Shown: positions 8,794 through 18,775, counted from the stretch's first letter. The stretch is 64,000 bases of DNA from Flavobacterium circumlabens (GCF_004345565.1 NZ_SLWA01000010.1:1-64000); one strand, 5' to 3'. Program-made: numbers and translations. The notes: generated from the sequence alone by a model not told the origin.

Positions 8794-9396
8794 TTACTTC
8801 CTGCTTTTATGCAACCCTTTTTTGTACCATTTTTTATTTTTATAAAATAGTTTTGTACTGTCAGGTTTAATTTCCATTTTATAAAATAGTAATGTCTTTG
8901 GCTTGTCTAATAACTCTATCTTTCTTAAATATGAATAGGACGAAAATAATTTAATCGTACTATCATTTACAATTATCCCTTTATCTTCTATAACCCATCT
9001 CCTAAAAAACTCATTATTATTAGCTCCAAATACTTGAAAACAAATTGTATCGTTTGAAATGGAATATTGACCAAATACATCAGGTTTTATTTTGTACTTT
9101 TCTTGATATTTTACCATTCGATTATATTCTTCATCCAGATAATATTTTGGATTTTTCCAAAAATTCTTATCCTGTGAATTTGGCAAGCAAAGGCCATTAT
9201 TATACAGATAATAACACTCTTTTGAATTTATATATCCATTTACAGAGTCAACTACATAAACTCCATTTGTTTTTAATTTTACTGATTTTTCAAACCGTAC
9301 AGGTTTTTCATAATTGGAAAAACCTTCCCATTTAACGGGACCAATTCCACAAGATGAAATAAATAGTAAAATGAGCATATAAATTGTCTTTCTCAT
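8794..9396 (-). CDS. Lipoprotein, candidate immunity protein for the orphan RHS tip
   Basis: This 200-aa protein starts with a lipobox signal (MRKTIYMLILLFISSCG, Cys 16). The mature domain is polar and Lys/Tyr-rich, with no family recognised. Its ATG lies one base after the stop of the orphan RHS tip (TAA-T-ATG), the tight toxin-immunity spacing typical of RHS arrays. If the tip acts in the periplasm or at the membrane, a lipid-anchored immunity protein would be suitably placed. Function is inferred from context. Confidence 0.5.
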   Translation of the reverse strand: MRKTIYMLILLFISSCGIGPVKWEGFSNYEKPVRFEKSVKLKTNGVYVVDSVNGYINSKECYYLYNNGLCLPNSQDKNFWKNPKYYLDEEYNRMVKYQEKYKIKPDVFGQYSISNDTICFQVFGANNNEFFRRWVIEDKGIIVNDSTIKLFSSYSYLRKIELLDKPKTLLFYKMEIKPDSTKLFYKNKKWYKKGLHKSRK

Positions 9397-9397
9397 A

Positions 9398-10657
9398 TTA
9401 ATTAGAATATAGAGTCAATGGATTATATGTGAAATTTTGTTGAAATACACTTGGTAATGATCCTAAATTAGTATTAAAATAAGGCCCTTTTACAACGTTT
9501 TTATGAATTCCATTTTGAAATAAATCTTGTACTTCTGGCCCATCATAACCTAATCTTTGTATATGATTTCCTCTTCTAACTCCAATATACATTCCCGCAA
9601 ATATTCTTTTGCCACTAGTGTAAGTATAAAAAGGTTTTCCTTGATTTTTCTTGCTAGTAGCACTTGAGCTCCATATTGGAGAGATATAATCCTCATTACC
9701 TCCTTTTCTATTTGGTTCTTTTGAATGATATTCACTATCAGGTGGTGATGTTGTATATAAATTAAAACCGTATGAATAACTTCCAATACCTATCTCTGCT
9801 GCTGCTGTTCTTGCTTTATCCCCGCCAACAAAAGCATCATTTGTCATTTTAAAACTAAAATCTCCGCTACTATATCCTACCATCCAATTATTTTGTGGAT
9901 CTTTCCCTCCAAAATTTGTAAATCCAGCTGAGTAAGTATTTGTGCCATCAGAATAAGAAAAGCCACCCCCCAAGGTATATGCACTTACCCTTGCTGTTGT
10001 ATTCACTGAAAAACTCCATTTTCTACCATCACTATATCCTACGCCTCCAGCAATACCAATGGGAGCACCTCCAGTACCAAAGGCTATCGCTGGTGAAACA
10101 CTAAAACTCCAATCACCTACCTGCACACCATAAACAGGCATCATTCCTGCAATCAAACCCGATGCAAATGCGTTTATTAATGCATTTGATGTAACAGTAC
10201 AAGACATTGAAGCATAACCTCCACTGACCCCTCCTATGATTGCTCCTCCTAAAACAGATATACCGAATTGTCCCCAACTCCAATTACCTGTCTGAATTGC
10301 CTGTGCAGCATATCCGGCTCCACCTGAAACTGCTCCGACTATTGCCCCAACAGCAAAAGCCATCCAAAACCATTCACCACTCGGATCCGTATATTTTAAA
10401 GGATTATTCCAGCAATACCCGTATCGGTTATAACTCTGAGTATTATACGGATCTTGCACAAAATTATCCGGCTGTAAAAAACGATGCAGTTTAGGATCGT
10501 AGACACGGCCGTTCATATTGATCAGCCCTACACTCTGCAAATGTTCGTGTCCGGTGTATCCGCGATCTAAAACGGTGAGACCAGTAATCGTATTTCCGGC
10601 ACCATCCTGTACCTGTGCAATATTTCCCCAGGCATCAAACAGGCGTTTTTCGATCAC
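9398..10657 (-). CDS. Orphan RHS core plus alternative toxin tip
   Basis: A GTG-started 419-aa frame opens with the end of an RHS core (residues 1-95: DRGYTGHEHLQSVGLINMNG, RYGYCWNN, DPSG). It continues into a tip (about 96-419) unlike that of the main RHS protein: Gly/Ala-rich hydrophobic stretches, beta-rich repeats, and a final domain around DKARTAAAEIGIG and GFNLYTTSPPDSEY. That domain resembles polymorphic toxin type 23 as I remember it; this is not verified. In-frame homology to the main protein starts right after the upstream gene's stop (10714), before any good start codon. The piece is therefore probably silent until recombined into the main gene. Confidence 0.75.
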   Translation of the reverse strand: MIEKRLFDAWGNIAQVQDGAGNTITGLTVLDRGYTGHEHLQSVGLINMNGRVYDPKLHRFLQPDNFVQDPYNTQSYNRYGYCWNNPLKYTDPSGEWFWMAFAVGAIVGAVSGGAGYAAQAIQTGNWSWGQFGISVLGGAIIGGVSGGYASMSCTVTSNALINAFASGLIAGMMPVYGVQVGDWSFSVSPAIAFGTGGAPIGIAGGVGYSDGRKWSFSVNTTARVSAYTLGGGFSYSDGTNTYSAGFTNFGGKDPQNNWMVGYSSGDFSFKMTNDAFVGGDKARTAAAEIGIGSYSYGFNLYTTSPPDSEYHSKEPNRKGGNEDYISPIWSSSATSKKNQGKPFYTYTSGKRIFAGMYIGVRRGNHIQRLGYDGPEVQDLFQNGIHKNVVKGPYFNTNLGSLPSVFQQNFTYNPLTLYSN

Positions 10658-10714
10658 TGCACCGGCCTGATTGGTTATGGCTACTATCGATCCTTGATAA
10701 CCTCTTTGTAAATG
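10381..10714. repeat. RHS core direct repeat (orphan copy)
   Basis: This segment aligns without gaps to 12001-12334 at a constant offset of 1620 nt. Over 10441-10680 I count 11 mismatches in 240 positions. It encodes the RHS core end in both genes and is long and similar enough for homologous recombination that would swap the toxin tip. Confidence 0.9.
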
Positions 10715-10717
10715 ATA

Positions 10718-11254
10718 CTAATCTTGTTTAATAGCATCTTCAGGAATTTTATCTTTAAATATTTCTTTGTACCGCTCTAAGTCTTCAGACGAATTCACGG
10801 GATAATTCAGGAGCAAAATACTATTATTAGGATTGCCTTTTTGATAAATAACAATGTAATCACAATTGGTTTTGGGAGTAATATTCGGAATAACTATGTA
10901 TTCATTCTCTATATTTTTAGTAACATAATGCTCACTACCTACCAAGTAAGAATAAGTTATATCATTGCGAGCAGAGCCTCCTCGCAATGATGTTTTATTT
11001 GAAATAAACACTTTTAAAACTTTTCCTCTTGTCATTTCAAAATTACCCATGAGATGATTAAAAGATCTATTTTTTTCAAATCGGTCATAAGCTAGAAATA
11101 TTGATCCAAGACTTAAGAGTATTAGTATAATTTTTAGCTGATTGTTCATGCTGTTGTAATTTCTATAGCTATAATAGCTGCTACAAATAAGAAATACAAC
11201 CATACAACATATGTATATTTTCGTTTGATCGCTTAAAGCACTGAATTCTTTCAT
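10718..11254 (-). CDS. Two-TM protein, candidate immunity protein for the main RHS tip
   Basis: This 178-aa protein has two N-terminal membrane helices (about residues 11-28 and 40-56) and a soluble C-terminal domain with GKVLKVFIS, YLVGSEHYVTKN and YIVIYQKGNP. The second part resembles small DUF3592-type beta domains; this is uncertain. It starts 18 nt after the main RHS gene and ends exactly where the orphan RHS homology begins. That is the classic position of an immunity gene between an RHS toxin tip and a displaced tip. No biochemical activity can be read. Confidence 0.55.
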   Translation of the reverse strand: MKEFSALSDQTKIYICCMVVFLICSSYYSYRNYNSMNNQLKIILILLSLGSIFLAYDRFEKNRSFNHLMGNFEMTRGKVLKVFISNKTSLRGGSARNDITYSYLVGSEHYVTKNIENEYIVIPNITPKTNCDYIVIYQKGNPNNSILLLNYPVNSSEDLERYKEIFKDKIPEDAIKQD

Positions 11255-11272
11255 AGTTTTATAAGTTTATAG

Positions 11273-14200
11273 CTATAGTCTTGGTCTGACCCCCCAATTT
11301 CTCGGGCTGCTTGATCGTGGTACAAATTGAAATCTTGGAGGTTGAATTGTAAATGTAGTTGTAAGTACCGGATATGGCAATATCCTATATGGCATTGACT
11401 GAAGTTCCAAATATTCCATAGTTGCTGATCTTGTATAGGATAAGTTTGTAGTTGATGAAGAATAAGAAATATATCCGCCAAAGGCCCCGCTTGCAAAACT
11501 GCTAGCTATAGCCGCAGGATCAGTTGCTTTTTTGAATGCATCTTCAAAATTATCTCCCTGCATAATATTACCTGTCAAATTACCTGCAAAACTTGACCCT
11601 ACCTCTTTAGTTGCTCCAGTTAAAATCGAATTTGTGACAGTATTTGTACCTAAAATACCTGCTGGAAGAACTTTATCAAATCCGACACCAATACCATATG
11701 ACAAAAAACCCGTACCAGCACCAATTAATGTGTTTCTTCCAATACTCATTAAATCATCACCTTTAACTGCTGAATTTAAAAAATTCTGCGCTGCACCAGC
11801 CCAAACTACTCCATAAGGCCCGCCATATACCGTTAAAGCCCCAGCAATAGCTCCAGATGCTGTAAATCCGGCAAATTTACCCCAGTTAATATCTGAGAAT
11901 TTTCCAGTACCTCCAGTTATGTCATTCCAGTTCTGATAAACATTAATCGCAGCACTAACTACAATTATACCAACTACGATTAAAGGTACAATTTCCCCAC
12001 TAGGATCAGTATAAACCAATGGATTATTCCAGCAATACCCGTATCGGTTATAACTCTGCGTATTAAACGGATCCTGCACAAAATTATCCGGCTGTAAAAA
12101 ACGATGCAGTTTAGGATCGTAGATACGGCCGTTCATATTGATCAGGCCAACACTCTGCAAATGCTCGTGTCCGGTGTATCCGCGATCTAAAACGGTGAGA
12201 CCAGTAAGCGTATTTCCGGCACCATCCGGTACCTTTGCAATATTTCCCCAGGCATCAAACAGGCGTTTTTCGATCACTGCCCCGGCCTGATTGGTTATCG
12301 ATAGTATCGATCCCTGGTAATCCCGTTGTAAATATAAATAATCAGATGTTGTTCCGTTGCTTCTGAGTACGATTGGTGCTGAGTAGCCATCACCGCCAAT
12401 GTAGGTGATGAATTCAAAAGTGCCCGTTGTCCTGTTGTGCTTAATCTCCATACTGCCATCGGCTGCATAATATTTTCGTAAAGGCCTTAGCAGAATTTCA
12501 TCCTCCAGACCTCCATAAAACATAGTACTTCGGCCGTTGCTGTCATTGTAGGTAAAGCTGATTTTATCTACCCCTGTTTCGTCTATTTGTACCGGACTTT
12601 TAAAGGTATTGCAGCTAATGTTCAGTTCCCTGTCGGCAGTAACCGGATTGCCTGTTTTGCGAATCTGAACATCATCAAACCACACATTGCCCAGGCCATT
12701 GTTATCCAGACGGATATTCAGCTTTTTGATATTGGCGGGTACCAGAACTGTTTTTTCAATTTTGGTCCATTGTTTTTTAATCCCCGAAACCGCATTATCG
12801 ATCCCTGTGAAATACCCCGCTTCGTTTTCTTTTTTCATGAACAGGAATATTTCGGCCTGCGGATTGTCACTGTACACCCATGCCGAATAGGTATAGGAAG
12901 TAGCAACCGCATTGTCAATCGCAATCCATTTATCGGAGTGCAGGTATTGTTCTGTTGTGGTGGTATTGGCTATTTTCAGGGCTGTTTTACCCGTATGAAC
13001 ATTTGCAGTATCATACGTATACACCATTGAAGCCGGGTATTTTGCCAATCCGAAACCGCTCTTTTCTTCCATGCCGTCACTGTAAATTCCCTCGCGGTTG
13101 GCATAATACGATAAGGCATCTGCTTCCACCGGATTGATGGAGGTCTGCTGATACGGTTTCGCTTTTTGAGTGTACTGATAGGTTCCTAAATTATTTTGTG
13201 TTATCCTTCCCTGATCATCATAGGCCTGTTTCTCCTGTACCCCCTGACCATTGGTAAAGTCAGTGAGGCGATCCTGGCTATCGTAGTCAAAACTTTCATT
13301 TCTGTTAAACATACTATTGGTGCGGCTGTTCAGATTTCCTTTTTTGGCATCAAAATCCGTATTTAAAGTCAGTATATTGACAGAGCCGGCAGTTCTGTCG
13401 TATTTCAACTGAGACACTAAACCAGAGCTGCCATAGGTATTGGTTACCGTAGTGGGTCCGTTTTGTGCGCTGGTGAGTTGCCCTCTTGCGTTTACGGCAT
13501 TGGTCTGCCATAAAACAGCATTGGTATCGTTGTCCAGTATTTGCCAGTGCGCTCCGTTTTTATAGGTGTTTTTTATGGTTTTGGAACTTGACTTTCCTCC
13601 TGCCGTCGCGCTTGACTTTTCGGAAGCGACCCGCCCGAAACCATCATAGCTGAATTCTTTTGTAAACACGGCATAAGGCGTCTGCTCTGTTGTTTTGGTG
13701 ATTCTTTTTGAAGCATCGTAGATAATCGAATTCAGTATGGTATGGGCTCCGTTAGTAAAGTCTTCGAATTTACTGCTCAACAGCAATTTACTGGACGGAT
13801 CATAAGTATAGGTCGTCTTGGAATCAGTTTTCGTACCGAAAATTGTTTTTTGCGTTACTTTTCCGAAGGCATCCAGTGTATAATTGGTCGTTCCGTTGGG
13901 AGTCGTTTCTTTTGTAGTTTCTCCAAGTGCATTGTATTCATATCTATACGTACCCGCAGAGGAATCGACCAGTTCTGTTTTTCTTCCCCAGCCATCCTGC
14001 GAAATAGTGGTTTTTACCCCGGCATAACTGGATTCGTAAAGATTTCCGTTTGGGAAATAGGTGTAGGTAATCGTACCTCCCGGAGTATCGGTGACAGCTA
14101 CTACATTTCCGATGGCATCCTTAACCGTTGTTTTCGACTTTGTACCGTCGTTTACCGTGGTACTCAAACCGGAATAGATGATACGGGTGGTCTTTCCGGT

Positions 14201-17200
14201 AAACGAACTGTGCTCCGTGACCCTGCCGTAAATATCATATTTTGTTTCGTTCCATTGGGTTGGAACGTTTCCGAAATAGGGTTCACTTACTTTATAATTT
14301 CGATCGTAAATGTCATAGTCGTAATCGACATACGAGAACGTTCCCGCAATATTTTTACTGCCTTCCCTTATTTTTCTGCCAAGATCATCAAAGGTTTCCA
14401 CTGTAGAGCTGCCATCTTCTGCAGTTGCGGTAATGGTGGTTTTGTCGCCATTGCGCGCATAAGAGTACGTATTGTTCTTACCCAGATAATCTGTTGTTTT
14501 GATTTTCTTAAACCAGGAATCGTAGTCATAAGAAGTGGTTAAGCCGTAAGGATTTGTTTCGGACAACAATAATCCGTTGCCCTGATTATAAATAAAATTA
14601 GTAGACAAGCCTTCTATATCTGTACTTCTGATTAAAAAACGGCCTGAAGCATCGTACAAATAACTGGTTATACGCGGTGCAAGTCCTGTTGCCAATATGG
14701 TCTTTTTGATGATATTGCCAAAGCGATCGTATTGGTTGTCTTCGGTTATATAATCTGTATTAGTTCCTTTCTTTTTAACCTGTGTCAGCAGATTCCCGGA
14801 ATAGGAATACAGTTCTTCGGTTGACATCGTTTTTCCGGCAACGGTAATACTTTGGTTTTTACTGATCGGCTGCCCGACAATATAAGGTGTTGCTGAAGAG
14901 GTATTTGCTGATGAAGGAACATTATAGGCTATAGTAGTTACAGTACTTTGTAAAATCGTTTTTCCTTCCTTTACCACTGTTGTTGATTTGAGAGGGTTGT
15001 TGTACCCATCATAATCCGTAACCGTCTCCGTACCTGTACCTTCCAAAGTATTTACTTGTTCTGTTTTTAAAGCTTTAAGTTTAAATACCTTATTGCTTTG
15101 CAGGGCATCTGCAGCCGTATTATAAGTAACCGCCGATTTTGTAATGAAGGTGTCGGACAGATAATTCGCAGAGACAAATCCCAATACCGAATAATTTTCG
15201 GTATTGGCACCTCTCAGTCCAACGTCATTTCTTGAGATCGTAGCGATAACTTGTGAGTTGTCCTTGTACCAATTGGTTCTCATTGCGGCCCGAAAACCTA
15301 AAAAGCCCAATCCCTGACTATTGGCCACAGCCCCATAATAATTGAAGGATTGTTTTTTAGAACCTGCAGCACTGGTTTTTTCCAGCATTTTTACGACTTT
15401 GAAAGTAACAGCGGTTTTAATATCAATATTGGGGTAGGTTTCCGTTAAAGGTGCCGGTGAATAGATGGTTTCATACGGATCCTGTTTTAAGGCACTATAG
15501 GTAATTGACTCGGTAACTCCATTGCCTGTAGTCACTTTTTCCAACAGTACATCTTTCCTGTGGTCTGTGGCGCTATTGAAAGACTGAATAGCGTTGTCAC
15601 TAATTAAGGAATATTCCAGATTTAGATTTACTTTGTTATGGTTTGTAAAAATGGGAATTGGATATCTTTTTGCCGCTGCAAACTGCGCATTGGTGTTCAA
15701 CAAATTAAAAGTGATTGTATTTCCCGTACCGGATGTATTTTCAAGCAAAACCAATTTAGTAACCTGAGACTCTCCTCTTCTTGCATAAATGTTTCTTTTT
15801 TCAGACAGGATATATTCTACCGTAAGGTTCTGCTGGTACAAAATATCTGTTTTACCGTCGCCATTAAAATCGTTTGCTACAAAAGATCCTTCGTTTAGAC
15901 TATAGGTGTCCAAGGGGTAGCCAAGAACACCATAGTAGCCTACTTTTGAAGTATAATAGGCCAGCCCAATCTCCGTATTGAATGTACTGAAAGTCGTTCC
16001 TGTAGAAAAATAAAAGTTCCAGCTATCTGTATTAGTAGCCTGAGGAATTACAAAATCTGTTTTGCCGTCTCCGTTATAATCTCCCATGAGAATTTGCTTA
16101 TCCAAAACGATCCCTTCGTCCGTTTTGACAAACAATAATTCAAATTGTTTTTTATCGTTCAGCTCATAAACAGCAACCTTTCCCTGATCAAATACATAGA
16201 CATCCGATTTACCATCTCCGTTAAAATCGGCCACTATTAATTTACTGACAGATCCTGCATTGATTCGGCCTGCATCGGTTACAAAATTTGAGGTAACATT
16301 CTTATCTAAATTCACTAAATAAGTTGTACCATAATGAGTGCTTGTGGCATTAAGTACCTGACCGTCACTATCACAGGGCCCCAGATAAGAGTAGGATGTG
16401 TTTCTTTCGACAACAATAATATCGGTGATACCATCTCCGTCAAAATCTCCGCTTAAATTAGATTTTGCTATTTGCGCGGTAAGTTCGCGAGGTTTTCTGT
16501 TACGTTGTACACAGCTTAAAGGGTGTTCTGAAAAATACGTTATAACCGGAAAATCATACTTCTTTTCATCATATTGTACAATTCCCATAATTCCCTGAAA
16601 ATAAGTGGTAAAACTATTTTCCTTAACCACAACCCAGGCTTGCCCCGGCATTACTTTACGATCATACCCCAGCCAGGTTACCGGAAAAATTTCCTGAAAT
16701 GAGCCAACGGACTGTTTGGTGCCGAAATTCACATTTCGTGTCGTAATATCGGTATATAGGCTGTACTCCTTTTTTGCATTGTCTCCTTTGGTAGGATACA
16801 AAATAAGATCCAGCTGGCCATCACCGTCAAAATCACCCGAAACATATTCGGCGTTTGTGAAACTAACTCCTGAGAGATCCAGTATTCCGGAATTTTTAAC
16901 CTTTAGGGCACCTCCGCCTGCTTCAGTATGGTATTCAAACACTGTTGGTTTATATTCTTTACTGTTGTCTCCATTTTTCTCTGTAATACCAGTTAACCTT
17001 TGATAGCCTAAGGAAGTAGTATCGTAACTGAGTGCATAATTTCTAAACCCCACACCATTTCCTGTTATCTGGATCTTATCTAAAATAGTATTTCTTAGCA
17101 TACTCTGACCACCCACATATTCCTGCTCAGCTCTTTCTTTCTGCTTATAAATAAATTTTATTTGATTGATTGGCGTCGCCCCTGATCCTGAACCGTAATT

Positions 17201-17848
17201 AATAGTGGAGATATTCAGGGTATTATTGGCTAAAAAATACGTATAACTAATTCTTACGCCCTGGGGATTTTCCCAATAGGTAATGGCCCAGTCTGTTATG
17301 GAGCAGGAATCTGCAGCACTGCCATAATACGCCTTCGAACCATCCGGATATTCTACAATAAAATAAGCAGGTCCATAATTTATTCCTTTAGAATGAACGC
17401 CATAGGAGGTAATTTTGATATTCGAAAAGCTTTCCGTTTCATAGGCCGTGCCGTTCAGACCATATATTTTATTCGTGCCGTTTTTAACCAGTAAACGCTG
17501 CCCGTCCAATGCAAAACGATCTAAAGCATCAAAGTCTACGGGATCAATAGTCCCATCGTGAAATTTCGTTGACGGAATTCTGGAAATCGCAGAAATGCCT
17601 CCTATACTCCACCCATATCCGGCGATGCCGTTTCCGCCCTGACTGTTGTAGGTTAGGCTAATCTGAGGTACTACTCCGTTTATACCGGGCGGTACCGCAA
17701 TAGGAATGGTATAATTTGCAGCTCCGGTTAAAGACACTGCTAACTGACCTTCGGTAACACCCACTTCTATTGATGAACCAATGGGTGCAGTCTGGGCATG
17801 TACCCATACGCCAACTAAAAAAACAAGGACAAAATAAAAATTTTTCAT
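11273..17848 (-). CDS. Giant SpvB/FG-GAP/RHS polymorphic toxin
   Basis: This 2191-aa protein starts at the ATG at 17848, chosen because MKNFYFVLVFLVGVWVHAQ is a Sec signal; an upstream start overlaps the preceding gene. Domain order: SpvB-like region (about 20-330, PQISLTYNSQGGNGIAGYGW); FG-GAP/VCBS calcium-binding-type repeats (about 340-690, such as DFNGDGKTDILY); many YD/RHS repeats (about 950-1620); a carbohydrate-binding-like module (about 1640-1790, TYSAWVYSDNP); the RHS core (about 1875-1950); and a 240-aa tip with hydrophobic Gly/Ala segments and a basic end. The SpvB plus RHS order recalls TcB-TcC of Tc toxins, which encapsulate their toxic tip. Here the Sec signal suggests export. 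The tip family is not recognised. Confidence 0.9.
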   Translation of the reverse strand: MKNFYFVLVFLVGVWVHAQTAPIGSSIEVGVTEGQLAVSLTGAANYTIPIAVPPGINGVVPQISLTYNSQGGNGIAGYGWSIGGISAISRIPSTKFHDGTIDPVDFDALDRFALDGQRLLVKNGTNKIYGLNGTAYETESFSNIKITSYGVHSKGINYGPAYFIVEYPDGSKAYYGSAADSCSITDWAITYWENPQGVRISYTYFLANNTLNISTINYGSGSGATPINQIKFIYKQKERAEQEYVGGQSMLRNTILDKIQITGNGVGFRNYALSYDTTSLGYQRLTGITEKNGDNSKEYKPTVFEYHTEAGGGALKVKNSGILDLSGVSFTNAEYVSGDFDGDGQLDLILYPTKGDNAKKEYSLYTDITTRNVNFGTKQSVGSFQEIFPVTWLGYDRKVMPGQAWVVVKENSFTTYFQGIMGIVQYDEKKYDFPVITYFSEHPLSCVQRNRKPRELTAQIAKSNLSGDFDGDGITDIIVVERNTSYSYLGPCDSDGQVLNATSTHYGTTYLVNLDKNVTSNFVTDAGRINAGSVSKLIVADFNGDGKSDVYVFDQGKVAVYELNDKKQFELLFVKTDEGIVLDKQILMGDYNGDGKTDFVIPQATNTDSWNFYFSTGTTFSTFNTEIGLAYYTSKVGYYGVLGYPLDTYSLNEGSFVANDFNGDGKTDILYQQNLTVEYILSEKRNIYARRGESQVTKLVLLENTSGTGNTITFNLLNTNAQFAAAKRYPIPIFTNHNKVNLNLEYSLISDNAIQSFNSATDHRKDVLLEKVTTGNGVTESITYSALKQDPYETIYSPAPLTETYPNIDIKTAVTFKVVKMLEKTSAAGSKKQSFNYYGAVANSQGLGFLGFRAAMRTNWYKDNSQVIATISRNDVGLRGANTENYSVLGFVSANYLSDTFITKSAVTYNTAADALQSNKVFKLKALKTEQVNTLEGTGTETVTDYDGYNNPLKSTTVVKEGKTILQSTVTTIAYNVPSSANTSSATPYIVGQPISKNQSITVAGKTMSTEELYSYSGNLLTQVKKKGTNTDYITEDNQYDRFGNIIKKTILATGLAPRITSYLYDASGRFLIRSTDIEGLSTNFIYNQGNGLLLSETNPYGLTTSYDYDSWFKKIKTTDYLGKNNTYSYARNGDKTTITATAEDGSSTVETFDDLGRKIREGSKNIAGTFSYVDYDYDIYDRNYKVSEPYFGNVPTQWNETKYDIYGRVTEHSSFTGKTTRIIYSGLSTTVNDGTKSKTTVKDAIGNVVAVTDTPGGTITYTYFPNGNLYESSYAGVKTTISQDGWGRKTELVDSSAGTYRYEYNALGETTKETTPNGTTNYTLDAFGKVTQKTIFGTKTDSKTTYTYDPSSKLLLSSKFEDFTNGAHTILNSIIYDASKRITKTTEQTPYAVFTKEFSYDGFGRVASEKSSATAGGKSSSKTIKNTYKNGAHWQILDNDTNAVLWQTNAVNARGQLTSAQNGPTTVTNTYGSSGLVSQLKYDRTAGSVNILTLNTDFDAKKGNLNSRTNSMFNRNESFDYDSQDRLTDFTNGQGVQEKQAYDDQGRITQNNLGTYQYTQKAKPYQQTSINPVEADALSYYANREGIYSDGMEEKSGFGLAKYPASMVYTYDTANVHTGKTALKIANTTTTEQYLHSDKWIAIDNAVATSYTYSAWVYSDNPQAEIFLFMKKENEAGYFTGIDNAVSGIKKQWTKIEKTVLVPANIKKLNIRLDNNGLGNVWFDDVQIRKTGNPVTADRELNISCNTFKSPVQIDETGVDKISFTYNDSNGRSTMFYGGLEDEILLRPLRKYYAADGSMEIKHNRTTGTFEFITYIGGDGYSAPIVLRSNGTTSDYLYLQRDYQGSILSITNQAGAVIEKRLFDAWGNIAKVPDGAGNTLTGLTVLDRGYTGHEHLQSVGLINMNGRIYDPKLHRFLQPDNFVQDPFNTQSYNRYGYCWNNPLVYTDPSGEIVPLIVVGIIVVSAAINVYQNWNDITGGTGKFSDINWGKFAGFTASGAIAGALTVYGGPYGVVWAGAAQNFLNSAVKGDDLMSIGRNTLIGAGTGFLSYGIGVGFDKVLPAGILGTNTVTNSILTGATKEVGSSFAGNLTGNIMQGDNFEDAFKKATDPAAIASSFASGAFGGYISYSSSTTNLSYTRSATMEYLELQSMPYRILPYPVLTTTFTIQPPRFQFVPRSSSPRNWGVRPRL
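12001..12334. repeat. RHS core direct repeat (main-gene copy)
   Basis: This is the partner of the repeat at 10381-10714, about 95% identical in its central part. It ends at the tip junction of the main RHS gene. Confidence 0.9.
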
Positions 17849-17852
17849 ATCG

Positions 17853-18308
17853 TTATTGTTTGATGATTTTAATAGCTTTTTGAGAACCATTGCTGTAGTA
17901 CAGCATTATGGCATAGATTCCTGCGGAATAATTTTGAAAAGGGACGTTCAGCTCATTGACACCTGAGCCGACTGGATAGGTTCCTAAAACCTGACCTGAA
18001 AGAGCGAAAACCTGAACCGAAGTCACCCCATTATTTTCCTGTAGTTGCCATTTCAGATACAAAGTTTCTTTGACCGGATTGGGATAATAAGAAAGAACCT
18101 CTTCCGATGAAAGTGGTAGTCCCTTTTCCTCCGCCAAAGCTTCAACTTCTTTTGTCTGATCTTTTTTGCCCGTTGCCGAGGGACATTTTAAACACAAAGA
18201 TCTTTTTACCTGATTGCCGGCAGCATCGTATTCGAATACAATTTTATTGCTTTGTGCATTTGATAAGAAGGAAACCAGGAACATCATAAACAGGACTTCT
18301 TTTTTCAT
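17853..18308 (-). CDS. T9SS-sorted mini-protein preceding the RHS gene
   Basis: This 151-aa protein has a signal peptide (MKKEVLFMMFLVSFLSNAQ), a single YD-like unit (VFEYDAAGNQVKRS), a Cys pair (CLKC), a charged linker, and a C-terminal type A T9SS sorting domain from about residue 75 (LSYYPNPVKETLYLKW to KAIKIIKQ). Such domains direct export through the type IX system and surface attachment. Its stop lies 4 nt before the start of the giant RHS gene, so the two form one operon. The RHS protein itself ends in a toxin tip rather than a sorting domain, and this small protein may help it reach or stay at the surface (inference). Confidence 0.8.
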   Translation of the reverse strand: MKKEVLFMMFLVSFLSNAQSNKIVFEYDAAGNQVKRSLCLKCPSATGKKDQTKEVEALAEEKGLPLSSEEVLSYYPNPVKETLYLKWQLQENNGVTSVQVFALSGQVLGTYPVGSGVNELNVPFQNYSAGIYAIMLYYSNGSQKAIKIIKQ

Positions 18309-18430
18309 ATGTGAGATTTATTTTTATAAAAACTTATCGTATTGTACGAAATAAGCTAAAAAAATAAACATCCACAATACCCTCTTTCCGGTATATTTCA
18401 ATCAACCAAAAGGAATATTTTTAACTAAAT

Positions 18431-18475
18431 GAGGTATCAAAATGGATATAAGGGCATAAAAGCAACCCTTTTTTA
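18431..18475 (-). promoter_or_regulatory. Bipartite motif upstream of the RHS operon
   Basis: Read on the minus strand: an AAGGG / CCCTT inverted repeat with an 11-nt spacer, then TTTTGATACCTC, about 120 nt before the operon's first ATG. The same parts in the same order and orientation relative to transcription precede the eCIS operon (19425-19459, spacer 8). It is a candidate binding site for a common regulator. Confidence 0.45.
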
Positions 18476-18658
18476 TTAAAAGATTTTGAAGCTGTTTAGG
18501 ACAGAAATGTTGTGCTTCTAAGTTTAGCGCACGGCTTCTCACTCCGATTGTTGGAAAATTTAAATTAAAATCAACTTTCTCAACTTCATGTTTTCAAAAA
18601 TTTCTGTTGTAAATCTTTTGTTGTAAAAAAATATTCAACAAAAATATTTCAACAGCTT

Positions 18659-18695
18659 TGTTGTAAAATGAAAATCAAAATAAAATTTTACAACA
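18659..18695. repeat. Perfect 11-bp inverted repeat
   Basis: TGTTGTAAAAT (18659-18669) pairs with ATTTTACAACA (18685-18695) across a 15-nt loop. There is no T tract after the stem, so it looks more like an operator or a remnant element than a terminator. Confidence 0.5.
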
Positions 18696-18746
18696 GCAAA
18701 ACTGAAAATAAAATCAACTTTCCCACACTTGAAAATGCATAACCAA

Positions 18747-18775
18747 AAAAAAAGCCCCGCAATAACGGGGCTTTT
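18747..18775 (-). terminator. Rho-independent terminator of the 94-aa gene
   Basis: AAAAGCCCCG and CGGGGCTTTT form a GC-rich stem with loop CAATAA. On the minus strand it is followed by a run of nine T, 31 nt after the gene at 18807-19091. Confidence 0.85.

Noticed and set aside
12587..14542. Long plus-strand open frames opposite the RHS gene
   Set aside because: They lie antisense to a clear RHS coding region and have low-complexity Ile/Cys/Arg-rich products without family features; frame shadows.
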